Shown: positions 1 to 7,694, numbered from the stretch's first letter. The stretch is 8,778 bases of DNA from Planctomycetaceae bacterium (GCA_947463775.1 CANHVD010000217.1:1-8778); one strand, 5' to 3'. The notes: generated by a model not told the origin, from the sequence alone. Numbers and translations are program-made.

Positions 1-168
1 AAGGTGGCTCTGACTGAACCAGAACGTCATCTGATCATTCAGGCTCTGGAAACCAGCGGCTGGAATCGTCAGAAGACCGCGAAAGCACTCGGTATCAACC
101 GCACAACGTTGTACAAGAAGATGAAACGCTACGACATCGACTTCGAATCAGTCTACAAGCACATCTGA
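1..168 (+). CDS. C-terminal fragment of Fis/NtrC-type transcriptional regulator (5' end outside window)
   Basis: Frame 1 is open from the first base and ends at a TGA at 166-168, giving the last 55 residues of a longer protein. These residues form a Fis-type helix-turn-helix (HTH_8): an acidic helix (ERHLIIQALE), then the signature W-N-R-Q-K-T-A-K-A-L-G-I, then the recognition helix N-R-T-T-L-Y-K-K-M-K-R-Y. This domain is the usual DNA-binding end of sigma-54-dependent response regulators of the NtrC family, which activate RNA polymerase holding sigma-54. The AAA+ and receiver domains would lie to the left of the window, so the family is inferred from the HTH alone; a small stand-alone Fis-like protein is the other possibility. 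The gene converges with the rest of the window and is followed 53 bases later by a strong terminator. Confidence 0.85.
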   Translation, partial: KVALTEPERHLIIQALETSGWNRQKTAKALGINRTTLYKKMKRYDIDFESVYKHI

Positions 169-220
169 TTGCTGGCTCAGCAGGAATTCTGTTGAGCTGT
201 TGAATAGACCTTCCCGCCTG

Positions 221-260
221 AAAGCCCCTGTCACGTGTTCTTCGTGCCTGGGGCTTTTTT
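221..260 (+). terminator. Rho-independent terminator of the Fis/NtrC-type regulator
   Basis: AAAGCCCC at 221-228 pairs perfectly with GGGGCTTT at 250-257. A second helix lies inside it (CACG 232-235 with CGTG 243-246) around the loop 236-242. The stem runs straight into a T tract (255-260, with a further T run at 263-268). On the minus strand the stem is not followed by T residues, so it should stop transcription only from the left-hand gene. A minor hairpin without a T run (TGCTG/CAGCA, 170-182) lies directly after the stop codon. Confidence 0.88.
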
Positions 261-312
261 CGTTTTTTGGAGATGGGCATTGAACGAAAGAATCTGGTGA
301 TCCCGATCCCGT

Positions 313-672
313 TCAGGATTGCGGCAACGGAAAGTAAACTATGATTTCCTGCCATTCAGACTGTTCGGTACATTCTATGACCAAGGATAATTCATCAATC
401 AGGTGTCCCAGCGACGCTCGATCATCAACGATGAAGACTCCGGCAACATTCAATCCCTTTCGAAATCTCTCCGCTGCCTGCAGAGGCATCGTCGCGCGGT
501 CGTGCGTAAGCAGAATTCGGTTCTCTTTGCTGGCCCAGGACAGTAAGGCTGGGTCATCGATCCCTGAAAGACCAGCATCCTGAACCCGCACCAGGTCAAG
601 TTCCGAAAAACGACGCCTCAAGCCTCGTACGATATCGCCATGAAAATTCTCGTCGCTCAACAATCGCAGCAA
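313..672 (-). CDS. DUF5615 family PIN-like protein, probable toxin of a toxin-antitoxin pair
   Basis: This 119-residue protein fits the DUF5615 (Mut7-C-like/PIN-like) family in length and layout. It opens with the family's L-L-S-D-E-N strand (acidic D7 and E8) and has a central I-L-L-T-H-D-R strand with D58; these acidic residues match the metal-binding positions of PIN-type nucleases. D32 in V-Q-D-A-G-L is a further candidate. By family knowledge such proteins are putative RNases paired with DUF433 or similar antitoxins; RNase activity here is inferred. The start is TTG at 672: GGGAG at 684-680 lies 7 bases upstream, and starting there places the DEN motif at residues 7-9 as in relatives. 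The gene begins 2 bases after the stop of the DUF433 gene, so the two should be translated from one mRNA. It ends with TGA and converges on the regulator at the left; no terminator of its own is evident. Confidence 0.82.
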   Translation of the reverse strand: MLRLLSDENFHGDIVRGLRRRFSELDLVRVQDAGLSGIDDPALLSWASKENRILLTHDRATMPLQAAERFRKGLNVAGVFIVDDRASLGHLIDELSLVIECTEQSEWQEIIVYFPLPQS

Positions 673-674
673 GA

Positions 675-1076
675 CTACGCTCCCGCAGTGTTTTCAGCAC
701 GAATCACGGCGTCTCCGAACCTCTGCTGTTCTGCGGCAAGGGCTGATGACAGTTGCCTTGCTCGCAAAGACTTCAGTAGTCCCGCCTTGACGGGAAGAAT
801 CGCATCCAGATCGTTTCTTACCCTGGATGATTGCCGTTCTCTTTCAGCCATGTATTCATTGACGGCCGTTTCGTTGTTGAGACACCACGCGACGACTGCA
901 TAGACGTCCCGAAGTTTCAGGACGTCGTACGCCTGCACAATCTCCTCTGGCGTCGCCCCAGCATTGTAAGCTCTGACAATCAACTCCAATAAAACGCGAG
1001 TCTCTGCGACTCGCAATCCCCCGAATTCATCCGGACGGAGAGGAATTGCCACTGGCTCAAATGTTAGAACAGACAT
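675..1076 (-). CDS. DUF433 domain protein, probable antitoxin partner of the DUF5615 protein
   Basis: Starting from ATG at 1076 this is a 133-residue protein. Residues about 10-70 carry the DUF433 pattern: G-G-L-R-V-A-E-T-R-V-L-L-E-L-I followed by the helix-turn-helix-like N-A-G-A-T-P-E-E-I-V-Q-A-Y and a further helix (residues 56-66). In this family the domain is thought to bind DNA and act as the antitoxin of PIN-like toxins. A charged, helical tail of about 60 residues follows, which may hold the toxin-binding part (inferred). The frame stays open upstream to an ATG at 1193, but that start would overlap the end of the A2M gene and add 39 residues without domain similarity. An ATG at 1109 lacks a ribosome site, while 1076 has GGGGA 8 bases upstream, so 1076 is preferred. 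The stop is 2 bases before the toxin start. Confidence 0.78.
   Translation of the reverse strand: MSVLTFEPVAIPLRPDEFGGLRVAETRVLLELIVRAYNAGATPEEIVQAYDVLKLRDVYAVVAWCLNNETAVNEYMAERERQSSRVRNDLDAILPVKAGLLKSLRARQLSSALAAEQQRFGDAVIRAENTAGA
680..684 (-). promoter_or_regulatory. Shine-Dalgarno site deciding the TTG start of the DUF5615 gene
   Basis: On the minus strand GGGAG lies 7 bases before the TTG at 672-670 and overlaps the last codons of the DUF433 gene. No in-frame ATG gives the expected N-terminus, so this site is the main support for the TTG start. The arrangement suggests translational coupling of the pair. Confidence 0.6.
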
Positions 1077-1179
1077 ATGAAAAATCCCCGGACGGCATAT
1101 TCGACTCATGGCGATTTCGACAATGTACCAACGCTCGGTGGTGTTCGTCGAGGAATTTCTGAGACCACAGCTCTCAAAC
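1077..1179 (-). other. Short gap between A2M and the toxin-antitoxin-like pair
   Basis: This 103-base gap must hold the promoter of the DUF433/DUF5615 pair unless the pair is read through from A2M. A small inverted repeat, TGAGA (1160-1164) and TCTCA (1172-1176), begins 3 bases after the A2M stop codon. It has no T run, so it is not a convincing terminator. The only promoter-like match on the minus strand is TTGTCG (1123-1118), 18 bases from TATGCC (1099-1094), which is weak. Read-through from A2M therefore cannot be excluded. Confidence 0.35.
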
Positions 1180-4100
1180 CTATTCCTGATCATTCACCCT
1201 CAGCTTGAACTCATCGCTGTTGCCGACCAGTTCCGGAGAATACATCCCCTCGATTGTGGCTGGCAGAGCGGACATTTGGCCAGGAGTTTCAGCACGCATC
1301 CGATAGCTGATGCTGTGTTTGCCGCGAGCGAGATTTGTCAGGAAGAAGCTCACGCGGTCATCGCGGAGTTCGCGATAGGCCGTCAGACCTTCGAAGACAT
1401 AACCGCTGCGTTGATCGTCCGGCTCAAAACCGCTCGGCTTGTGATCTTCGAGCAACAAGTACTCGTAATCGTTCTTGCTGTCGATCACCATTTCCACTTC
1501 GATCAGGTCGCCGCTGGTGACGGATCTCAGGTCTTCCAGAGGAATGCGTTTGTACTTCGCCACCTGCTGACTGACCACTTGTCCCCGATCACCCTGGACG
1601 CTGACCTGCTTGTCGTCGCGTTCAAGACGATAGAACTTACGATCGACTTTGACTTCCAGGCCGGCAGCAGTGATCGAATCTTCTTTCGTGAAGTTGGTCA
1701 GATACGCACTGAAGTAAACCGGGCCCTTGCCTGTGCGGCGAACTTCAATCGTGTGATTTCCAGAGGTGACTGCATCGCCTTCGATCAGCACAACATTGTC
1801 GAAGCTGAACAGGTTCTCCGCAGAGATCTTCACCGTCTTCTGGACTTCTCCATCGACCAGAACTTCCACAGTCATGTCCGGCTGATCTTCGCCTGTGGCC
1901 TTAATGTAGTCAGCCATGGATTCGACAACCATCGCGGTGTCGCGAGTGCTGTTCCAGTAAGTACCGTGCTTGCGATTATTCAGCAGATACTTGACCAGTC
2001 GAGAAGCGATTTCGTCGTCGGGACGAACTGCCACCAGCAGCTTGAGATAAACGGCCATGGCTTCATTGTCGCTGCCATACCAGTACCACCAACTATTCTC
2101 TGGCAGCCGCAACCATGCTGTCTGATTTTCATCGTCCTGTTCGAGGAACTGCTCGATGTTCTTGATCACCATGTCACGGCGTTCGGCATCCTGCTGTTTG
2201 TGCAGCACGAGACCAGTCAAAGACAAGCCGTAGACTGACAAGTGGCCTCGATCTCGGTAGAGATAATCGGTCATCGCGACATCGTTGAGATCGTGCTCAG
2301 ACAGAACCATCGCCACGAAAGCGTCTAGGTTATCGGCCTGCAGTTTATAGTCGGCCTTGCCTTTGTACTTTTCGTTTTCGCGGTGCTTGTCGCCTTCACG
2401 AAGTTTGGCTAGTTCAGCAGCCTGATAGTTCTTCAACCATTCAATGCCACGCTGGATGACGTCCGGAAGAATCGGCACATCATTCTGCTGAGCCACGGTC
2501 AGACCATGGACAACCTGAGCTGTCAGATGAGCCGAAGAGTGTTCTCCATAGCCGGAGAACCAACCCCAGCCGCCGTCAGAAAGCTGCATCTCTGTGAGGG
2601 CTTTAACTCCATCGGCCACGATGCGGTTCATTTCGACGTCATCGAAGACAGGATTGAAGTCTTTTGATTTGCCTCGCATCAGCTTGGCATCCTCGTCGAT
2701 GTGCTCCTGAATCCATTTGGCGAGAGTGCTGCTGCCCTGACCGAAGCCTGCTGGCAATTCGCGAATGTCACGCGTCTGTCGCTGAGGCTGTTCGCCCCAG
2801 TGCTTTGGATAAACGCCGCGATAGGTTTGCTGAGCGTCGAGGTTTGTTCGCTGCTTCTTGACGTCTGCCAGGTTCACTCCCATTTTCTGCAGCGTTCGCT
2901 GAGTCAGGACCGCAGGCAGGAATCGGTTCAGAGTCTGCTCAGTACATCCGTAAGGATATTCCAGCAGGTAAGGCAGTGAATCGATCATCGCACCCGCCAG
3001 AGTTGGGCTGTAACGAATCTCCAGGCGAGACTGAGCCGGAATGCGTTCCTCCGGAACACGGACTTCAACAGTCGCTTTTTCACCGTTGGGTCGAATAACG
3101 CCGGTGAAGCTTTCAGTCTTCAGCATTCCGTGAACCTGAACTGGCACTTTCACTTCGACAGCATCAGATTCCTCGTCCGTCAGCGCCTTCATACGGATGG
3201 TTGTCAGCCCGGAAGCGACAACATCAACTGTCCAGTTAATGCGAGCTTCACCGTTGGCGGCCACTGTGACTGTCTGAGTGGCTTCATCAAGCAGTTTTAG
3301 ATGCCCGCCTTCGTTCTCGATGACAACCTGAACAGTCTTTTCGGACTTCAAATAGTTGTGGACAACCGCCGACAACACAATCTGATCGCGTTCGGTGAAG
3401 AATCGCGGAGTCTGAGGCCGAATGATCAGATCTTTGCTGCTGATGATTTCTGAGGTCCCCGAGCCGACTCGAGTGCCATCGCCCATCGTCCACGCTTTGA
3501 TCTTCCACGTGGTCAGGTTATCCGGAACCTTAAACTTCACTTCGACAATCCCGCTTTCGTCCGCGGTTGATGACGCGACCCAGTAGGCCGTGTCGGCAAA
3601 ATTGGATCGCAGAGTCGGAGCTGCAGGATTCGCTGGTGCCGCGGGAGCAGCGGGAGCCGCAGCGGCTCGGGCTTCACTCACGGCACCGCCCATCGCAGGA
3701 GCGGCATCCATGGCCATCGCTGCCATCGGCATGCTTTCACTCATCATGGCGCGGCCCTTATACATCATGCCACCGCGACCGCCGCCCATGCCTCCCATGT
3801 ATCCACCCTGAAACCCACCCATCGAAGGGTCGTTTCCAAAGAGCATTTGCATCACGATCTCGTTGTCTCGATAGACCGGAGCTGAACCACGCTGGAGAGA
3901 CGAATAGATTTCAGAGTGATGTTGTCGGCGAACGTTCCAGAAGAAGCTGCGAATCTCCGGGATGCTGCTCGCCGCGATGTATTCTAGACTTGCATCGTAA
4001 ACTGACAGTACTGTGTTTCCGACAAACGGATTCCCGTTGAGATCGGTCAGTTTGAGGCGTACCGTCGCTTCTTCGCCCGGTCGGTAACGATTAGCTGACG

Positions 4101-7100
4101 GAAGAACTTCGACGTTGGCAATTCGCTGCTCTGGTGGAACAACGATCTCACGAATCTCGCTGTGGACTTTGCCATCAGCGATCGTCACAGCTTCGACGAA
4201 GATGTTCGGCATATCCGTGCGATCGATCTCGATCTCGTGTACGGTGCTCTTGCCCTTCAATCTCAGCACGACCGGCTTTGCACAAAGTCCGTTCATCGGT
4301 CGAACGAACAGCAGAACCGTGCTGTCGGGCTTGTTCGTGTTGATCTGCAGCTGGACCTTTTCGCCCGGCTGATACTCCTGCTTCTCTGTGATCAATTCCA
4401 GGTCGTTGAAGCGATAGCCACTGCCATCATCCGCTGGGCCGCGAACAAAGAGCACATAGCCACCTTCCATCTCGTGGCCTTCGCTGTCGGAGATCTTCAC
4501 GCTGATCCGGAATTGGCCTGCGACGGGAACCTTGAGCTTGAGTGACCCCGTACCGTTTTCGTCTGTTGCAACATCCCAGGCCTGCAGTTCCTGCTCAACG
4601 GGTTTGTCGCCCTCGTACTTCACCGAGAACAGCGTCAGTCGGCCCTTGCCGCTCACTGGTTTGCCATCAGCCGTGCGAGCCTGAAAACCTGCGTTGACGG
4701 TGTCTCCAGTCTGATAGTGTCCTCGATCAGTCCATGTAAAGACCTTGAAGGGTTCTCGAGCGACCAGCACGCTGCCATTGCCGATGATGGTTCGGCGAGA
4801 TTTATCGACAACTTCTGCCGAGATCGCATAGCTGTGATCGCTGTCGCTATGGCTGGCCAAAGCGGCCGCCGTATCAATGTCGACGAGAAATGTTCCGTCA
4901 GGACCAATCTCTGCATCGCCTTCGATGACGACTTCCGGAGGATCAGCACTCCAATTCCACCATGGGCGAATCGGAGCAAAGCAGCCCCATGTTTTGAAGC
5001 CGGGATACCAGTCGTATTCGGGAGCGAACCACCAATAGCCCGATGAATACAGCCAGTCCCAGCGAGCGACCGGATACCAACGGCTGTCATGCTTTGATCG
5101 CTCTACTTTGTAATGAACTTTGGCCTCAGTGACCGGTGCACCGAAGTAATACTTCGCGATGATTTTGGCCTGGATCTTTTCACCCAGCTTCACCGGCTTT
5201 TCCGGAGCGTCGATCTTCACCTCGTACTCAGGCTTGCGATATTCCTCGACAACGAACGATCCGAATCCAATCAGAACACGCTGTGCTTCTTCGATGATTC
5301 GAGTCTGGCCATTTTCTTCGACGGCTCGCGAGACCATCACCTGTTCTGCGATACCGATCTGATACGAGCCCAGAGTTGCGTCAACTGGCAGCGTCCATTC
5401 GCCGTCGACTCCAGCCCAACGATCGGTCTTCGCTTCAACTTCGTAAACGACGTCTCCTTTTGGATTGCGGATCTGAACCCAGCACTGCTTGTCGGCATAG
5501 CTGTTGTCGTCGGCATCGAATCGTGGCTTGCGAGTCCACAAGCGGAACTTTACAGCATGGCCAGGTCGGTAGACCGGGCGGTCAGTGATTGAGTAGACCT
5601 TGAGCGGACTGTAATCCAGCGGCTGAAGTTTCTCGGGGTTCCAAACACCCATGAAGCCGTCAAACGCCAGCCGACCGTCTTTCGTGCGGGCGATCACTAG
5701 CCACTGATTATTAGGGACCAGATCTTTTGCTTCTGGTGTTGCCAGCCCATCGGCATTTGTTCGAGCGGCAAAGCGATTCGTAAGGATCTCGTAGTTCTGA
5801 CCGCCCTTGTATTCCTGATGCCAGCCGAAGAATTCGAGGTCAGCTCGATCAATGGGAGCACCGGTTACGGCATCTGCGACAAAGTACATTGTCCCTTCTT
5901 CAGTCCGTTTGCGGGTGATGGCAGTGTCGGCCACCCAAAGAACGATACGGGCTTCATTGCCGAACTGCATTTTCGCCGTGACCCAATAGGCTCCGGCTTT
6001 CTGCAATGGAGTCGTGACCGTTTGTATTGCGTCAAAGTGATTTGCGGGAGCCTTTAGTTCCAGCTCCCATTTCGCAACTGCTTTTTCGAGATACTTTGCG
6101 TTGTTATTTCGAATCAGCATCCAGCCGATGTTGTCAATTTGTTGTCGCTGATAGTCGAGTTCTTTCGGCTTGCTTTCGATGTACTGGCGAACGTCGGCCA
6201 GAAGAGCGTCAACGTCGATTGGTCGAGCCTCGAACGTGACTTTGCTACCGTTGCGGAATCGCAGATCCAGCGTTGCTCCCTTGCCAGCGGGTTGTACCGA
6301 GCTGCCTTCGATCTGCAGCCAGTTATTGATGATCTGGTCGATGCGAAGCTGGACGTTCTTTTTGTCGTCCCCCGGACTGGCGAGTTTAAGAAGATCCTGA
6401 AGCAGTTCGGCCGCTTGAGGATACTGGTGACGATTCATTCGCTCGTTAATCAGCATCTCCAGAGCCTGGCGATGCTCACTTCCGCCACGAGCAATCACGG
6501 CTTTGATGATCGTGATATGATTGAATTCATTAGGGAGATTGAACCGTTTGACTCCAGTGGTCAGCTTTGCGATCGTTTCCGAGTCGGCCAATTCATGAGC
6601 CGCCCACTCGCCGGAATCCTCTGGCTGCTCTGCTGCGTCCGCTGCTTCTTCGCCGCGAACCTGAATTACGGGGGGCCCGCCAACTGAGGTCGTACTGAGA
6701 CCAAACTGAGACTGCAGAAAAGCGGCCCATTCGAGATCAATCTGGCTGCGACGAGCATCAACATGCTTCACGACTTGCGCCATGGCAAAACGCCATCGTT
6801 CGCCATCGGACTTCGCGCTGTTCCATGATTCCGGCATCAGATGAAAGACGGGGTTCCCGTCTTTATCCACCGGCGCGCCTTTGCTTGGGCTGCCCCAACC
6901 ACCGCGACCGTAGTAGCCAAAGCGACCGTCAGAGATTTCATAGTCGGGCAACTTTGTCAGATCTGTCAGATCCTGCAGTTTCCATGCTTCGCTGTGCCGT
7001 GGCGAGCCAATTTGTCCGCTGAGCGTTTGCCATAACTCTGCTCGCTCATCAGCGGAGGCACTATCATCTTTGTCTGCAATCGCGATGGCTTCGAGCAGCA

Positions 7101-7548
7101 ACTGTATTGATCGCACGCGGTCTCGAGCAGCCACGCTGGCCCATTGTCCGCCGCCGCGATGGTGCCCGCGTTCGAACTTCCCGGCCACCACAAAACCGCC
7201 ATTGATGATTTCCCCGGTATAAGCGCGGCCGGCTCTGGCGAGCAATCGAAAATCGGACTTATGAGCGGCGACTGCGGTCTCCAGCAATTCGTCTGCTTCG
7301 TGCACGAGTCCAAGATTATTCAGGCAGTTAATGGCCATGCCCAGATCGTCGGGAAGAGCCTTGTCGGTATTCTCCGGATCGATGGCCAGTTCACGATACA
7401 GCTTGAGAGCATCGTTGTAGTTGTTCTCATCGAACAGCTTCTTGGCCTGAGCTCGACGATCAGCCGGAGGTTGTTCCATAGTGGTCGCCATCAATCCCGC
7501 AGAACTCAAAATCACCACCGACATCAGACATAGCAGCGCGTTGCGCAT
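1180..7548 (-). CDS. Alpha-2-macroglobulin family protein with intact thioester, exported, 2122 residues
   Basis: This is a bacterial alpha-2-macroglobulin, a large protease trap of the cell envelope. The N-terminus (MRN, then a hydrophobic run to about residue 21) is a Sec signal peptide without a lipobox. Residues 31-108 look like TPR helices, and 110-420 are poorly conserved with a Gly/acidic linker at 285-320. Macroglobulin-like domains follow: MG1-like about 515-575, MG2 about 648-768 (V-Y-S-I-T-D-R-P-V-Y-R-P-G), MG3-like about 770-930 with a Trp-rich insert (824-866), and a bait-region-type domain about 1050-1190. A Met/Gly then Ala/Pro stretch lies at 1243-1311, and the A2M domain at about 1318-1410. 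The thioester domain (about 1500-1880) has G-C-T-E-Q (C1535, Q1538) and D-G-G-W-G-W-F. The C-terminal domains (1890-2122) match other bacterial A2Ms. ATG 7548 is supported by AAAGG 8 bases upstream. Family assignment is firm; trapping activity is inferred. Confidence 0.95.
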   Translation of the reverse strand: MRNALLCLMSVVILSSAGLMATTMEQPPADRRAQAKKLFDENNYNDALKLYRELAIDPENTDKALPDDLGMAINCLNNLGLVHEADELLETAVAAHKSDFRLLARAGRAYTGEIINGGFVVAGKFERGHHRGGGQWASVAARDRVRSIQLLLEAIAIADKDDSASADERAELWQTLSGQIGSPRHSEAWKLQDLTDLTKLPDYEISDGRFGYYGRGGWGSPSKGAPVDKDGNPVFHLMPESWNSAKSDGERWRFAMAQVVKHVDARRSQIDLEWAAFLQSQFGLSTTSVGGPPVIQVRGEEAADAAEQPEDSGEWAAHELADSETIAKLTTGVKRFNLPNEFNHITIIKAVIARGGSEHRQALEMLINERMNRHQYPQAAELLQDLLKLASPGDDKKNVQLRIDQIINNWLQIEGSSVQPAGKGATLDLRFRNGSKVTFEARPIDVDALLADVRQYIESKPKELDYQRQQIDNIGWMLIRNNNAKYLEKAVAKWELELKAPANHFDAIQTVTTPLQKAGAYWVTAKMQFGNEARIVLWVADTAITRKRTEEGTMYFVADAVTGAPIDRADLEFFGWHQEYKGGQNYEILTNRFAARTNADGLATPEAKDLVPNNQWLVIARTKDGRLAFDGFMGVWNPEKLQPLDYSPLKVYSITDRPVYRPGHAVKFRLWTRKPRFDADDNSYADKQCWVQIRNPKGDVVYEVEAKTDRWAGVDGEWTLPVDATLGSYQIGIAEQVMVSRAVEENGQTRIIEEAQRVLIGFGSFVVEEYRKPEYEVKIDAPEKPVKLGEKIQAKIIAKYYFGAPVTEAKVHYKVERSKHDSRWYPVARWDWLYSSGYWWFAPEYDWYPGFKTWGCFAPIRPWWNWSADPPEVVIEGDAEIGPDGTFLVDIDTAAALASHSDSDHSYAISAEVVDKSRRTIIGNGSVLVAREPFKVFTWTDRGHYQTGDTVNAGFQARTADGKPVSGKGRLTLFSVKYEGDKPVEQELQAWDVATDENGTGSLKLKVPVAGQFRISVKISDSEGHEMEGGYVLFVRGPADDGSGYRFNDLELITEKQEYQPGEKVQLQINTNKPDSTVLLFVRPMNGLCAKPVVLRLKGKSTVHEIEIDRTDMPNIFVEAVTIADGKVHSEIREIVVPPEQRIANVEVLPSANRYRPGEEATVRLKLTDLNGNPFVGNTVLSVYDASLEYIAASSIPEIRSFFWNVRRQHHSEIYSSLQRGSAPVYRDNEIVMQMLFGNDPSMGGFQGGYMGGMGGGRGGMMYKGRAMMSESMPMAAMAMDAAPAMGGAVSEARAAAAPAAPAAPANPAAPTLRSNFADTAYWVASSTADESGIVEVKFKVPDNLTTWKIKAWTMGDGTRVGSGTSEIISSKDLIIRPQTPRFFTERDQIVLSAVVHNYLKSEKTVQVVIENEGGHLKLLDEATQTVTVAANGEARINWTVDVVASGLTTIRMKALTDEESDAVEVKVPVQVHGMLKTESFTGVIRPNGEKATVEVRVPEERIPAQSRLEIRYSPTLAGAMIDSLPYLLEYPYGCTEQTLNRFLPAVLTQRTLQKMGVNLADVKKQRTNLDAQQTYRGVYPKHWGEQPQRQTRDIRELPAGFGQGSSTLAKWIQEHIDEDAKLMRGKSKDFNPVFDDVEMNRIVADGVKALTEMQLSDGGWGWFSGYGEHSSAHLTAQVVHGLTVAQQNDVPILPDVIQRGIEWLKNYQAAELAKLREGDKHRENEKYKGKADYKLQADNLDAFVAMVLSEHDLNDVAMTDYLYRDRGHLSVYGLSLTGLVLHKQQDAERRDMVIKNIEQFLEQDDENQTAWLRLPENSWWYWYGSDNEAMAVYLKLLVAVRPDDEIASRLVKYLLNNRKHGTYWNSTRDTAMVVESMADYIKATGEDQPDMTVEVLVDGEVQKTVKISAENLFSFDNVVLIEGDAVTSGNHTIEVRRTGKGPVYFSAYLTNFTKEDSITAAGLEVKVDRKFYRLERDDKQVSVQGDRGQVVSQQVAKYKRIPLEDLRSVTSGDLIEVEMVIDSKNDYEYLLLEDHKPSGFEPDDQRSGYVFEGLTAYRELRDDRVSFFLTNLARGKHSISYRMRAETPGQMSALPATIEGMYSPELVGNSDEFKLRVNDQE
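2935..2949 (-). other. Thioester motif GCTEQ of the A2M protein
   Basis: Residues 1534-1538 read G-C-T-E-Q. In active alpha-2-macroglobulins and complement C3 the Cys and Gln side chains form an internal thioester that reacts with an attacking protease. Both are present (C1535 encoded by TGT at 2946-2944). The mature protein has only four other cysteines (75, 689, 856, 1089), so the motif is not one of a cysteine cluster. Confidence 0.93.
3613..3843 (-). other. Low-complexity Met/Gly and Ala/Pro segment of A2M, candidate bait region
   Basis: Residues 1236-1312 are low in complexity. Residues 1243-1286 contain 12 methionines among many glycines (such as Y-M-G-G-M-G-G-G-R-G-G-M-M), and 1289-1311 consist of Ala and Pro with few other residues. 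The segment ends just before F-A-D-T-A-Y-W, which corresponds to the F-P-E-T-W-I-W region at the start of the A2M domain in human alpha-2-macroglobulin. That is where the exposed bait region ends in known family members. Confidence 0.6.
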
Positions 7549-7556
7549 GGAAGTTA

Positions 7557-7561
7557 CCTTT
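7557..7561 (-). promoter_or_regulatory. Ribosome binding site of the A2M gene
   Basis: AAAGG on the minus strand lies 8 bases before the ATG at 7548. The ATG is directly followed by a signal-peptide sequence, which agrees with this start. Confidence 0.6.
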
Positions 7562-7637
7562 GCTGTTAAGCAGTCAACTTATTGATTCTGGACAGTATCG
7601 GATTTGCTGCTGAACGACCAGATGAGTCACCTCCGTG

Positions 7638-7652
7638 TGAGCATCCTGCTCA
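7638..7652. repeat. Perfect palindrome TGAGCA-TCC-TGCTCA, candidate operator
   Basis: Six-base arms with a 3-base spacer, located 90 bases upstream of the A2M start. There is no T run, so it is not a terminator. It could be a dimer-binding site or a small hairpin in the A2M leader RNA. Confidence 0.4.
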
Positions 7653-7678
7653 AAGGTATTTCAGGCGTTGGAGCAATC

Positions 7679-7694
7679 CCGTGAAGATTCACGG
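7679..7694. repeat. Perfect palindrome CCGTGAA-GA-TTCACGG, candidate operator
   Basis: Seven-base arms with a 2-base spacer, located 131 bases upstream of the A2M start. The short spacer suits a DNA site for a dimeric regulator better than an RNA hairpin. Its centre is about 41-42 bases from that of the palindrome at 7638-7652. Confidence 0.45.

Noticed and set aside
1094..1123. Possible promoter TTGTCG-18-TATGCC for the DUF433 gene
   Set aside because: Only partial matches to both hexamers; not distinguishable from chance.
1160..1176. Inverted repeat TGAGA/TCTCA after the A2M stop as a terminator
   Set aside because: The stem has five base pairs and no T run follows on the minus strand.
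1077..1193. N-terminal extension of the DUF433 gene to the ATG at 1193
   Set aside because: It would overlap the A2M stop, adds residues with no domain similarity, and lacks a ribosome site; ATG 1076 fits better.
1108..2238. Long open frame (376 codons) on the plus strand opposite the A2M 3' end
   Set aside because: It lies wholly antisense to a strongly recognised A2M coding region, has no recognisable domain, and its make-up is that expected of the complement of the A2M codons.
3590..3811. Ala/Pro/Met-rich plus-strand frame opposite the Met/Gly segment
   Set aside because: It is a mirror of the GC-rich low-complexity A2M codons, not an independent gene.
6139..6687. Plus-strand open frame of 182 codons opposite the A2M N-terminal region
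   Set aside because: It is antisense to A2M, with no family features and no clear ribosome site.
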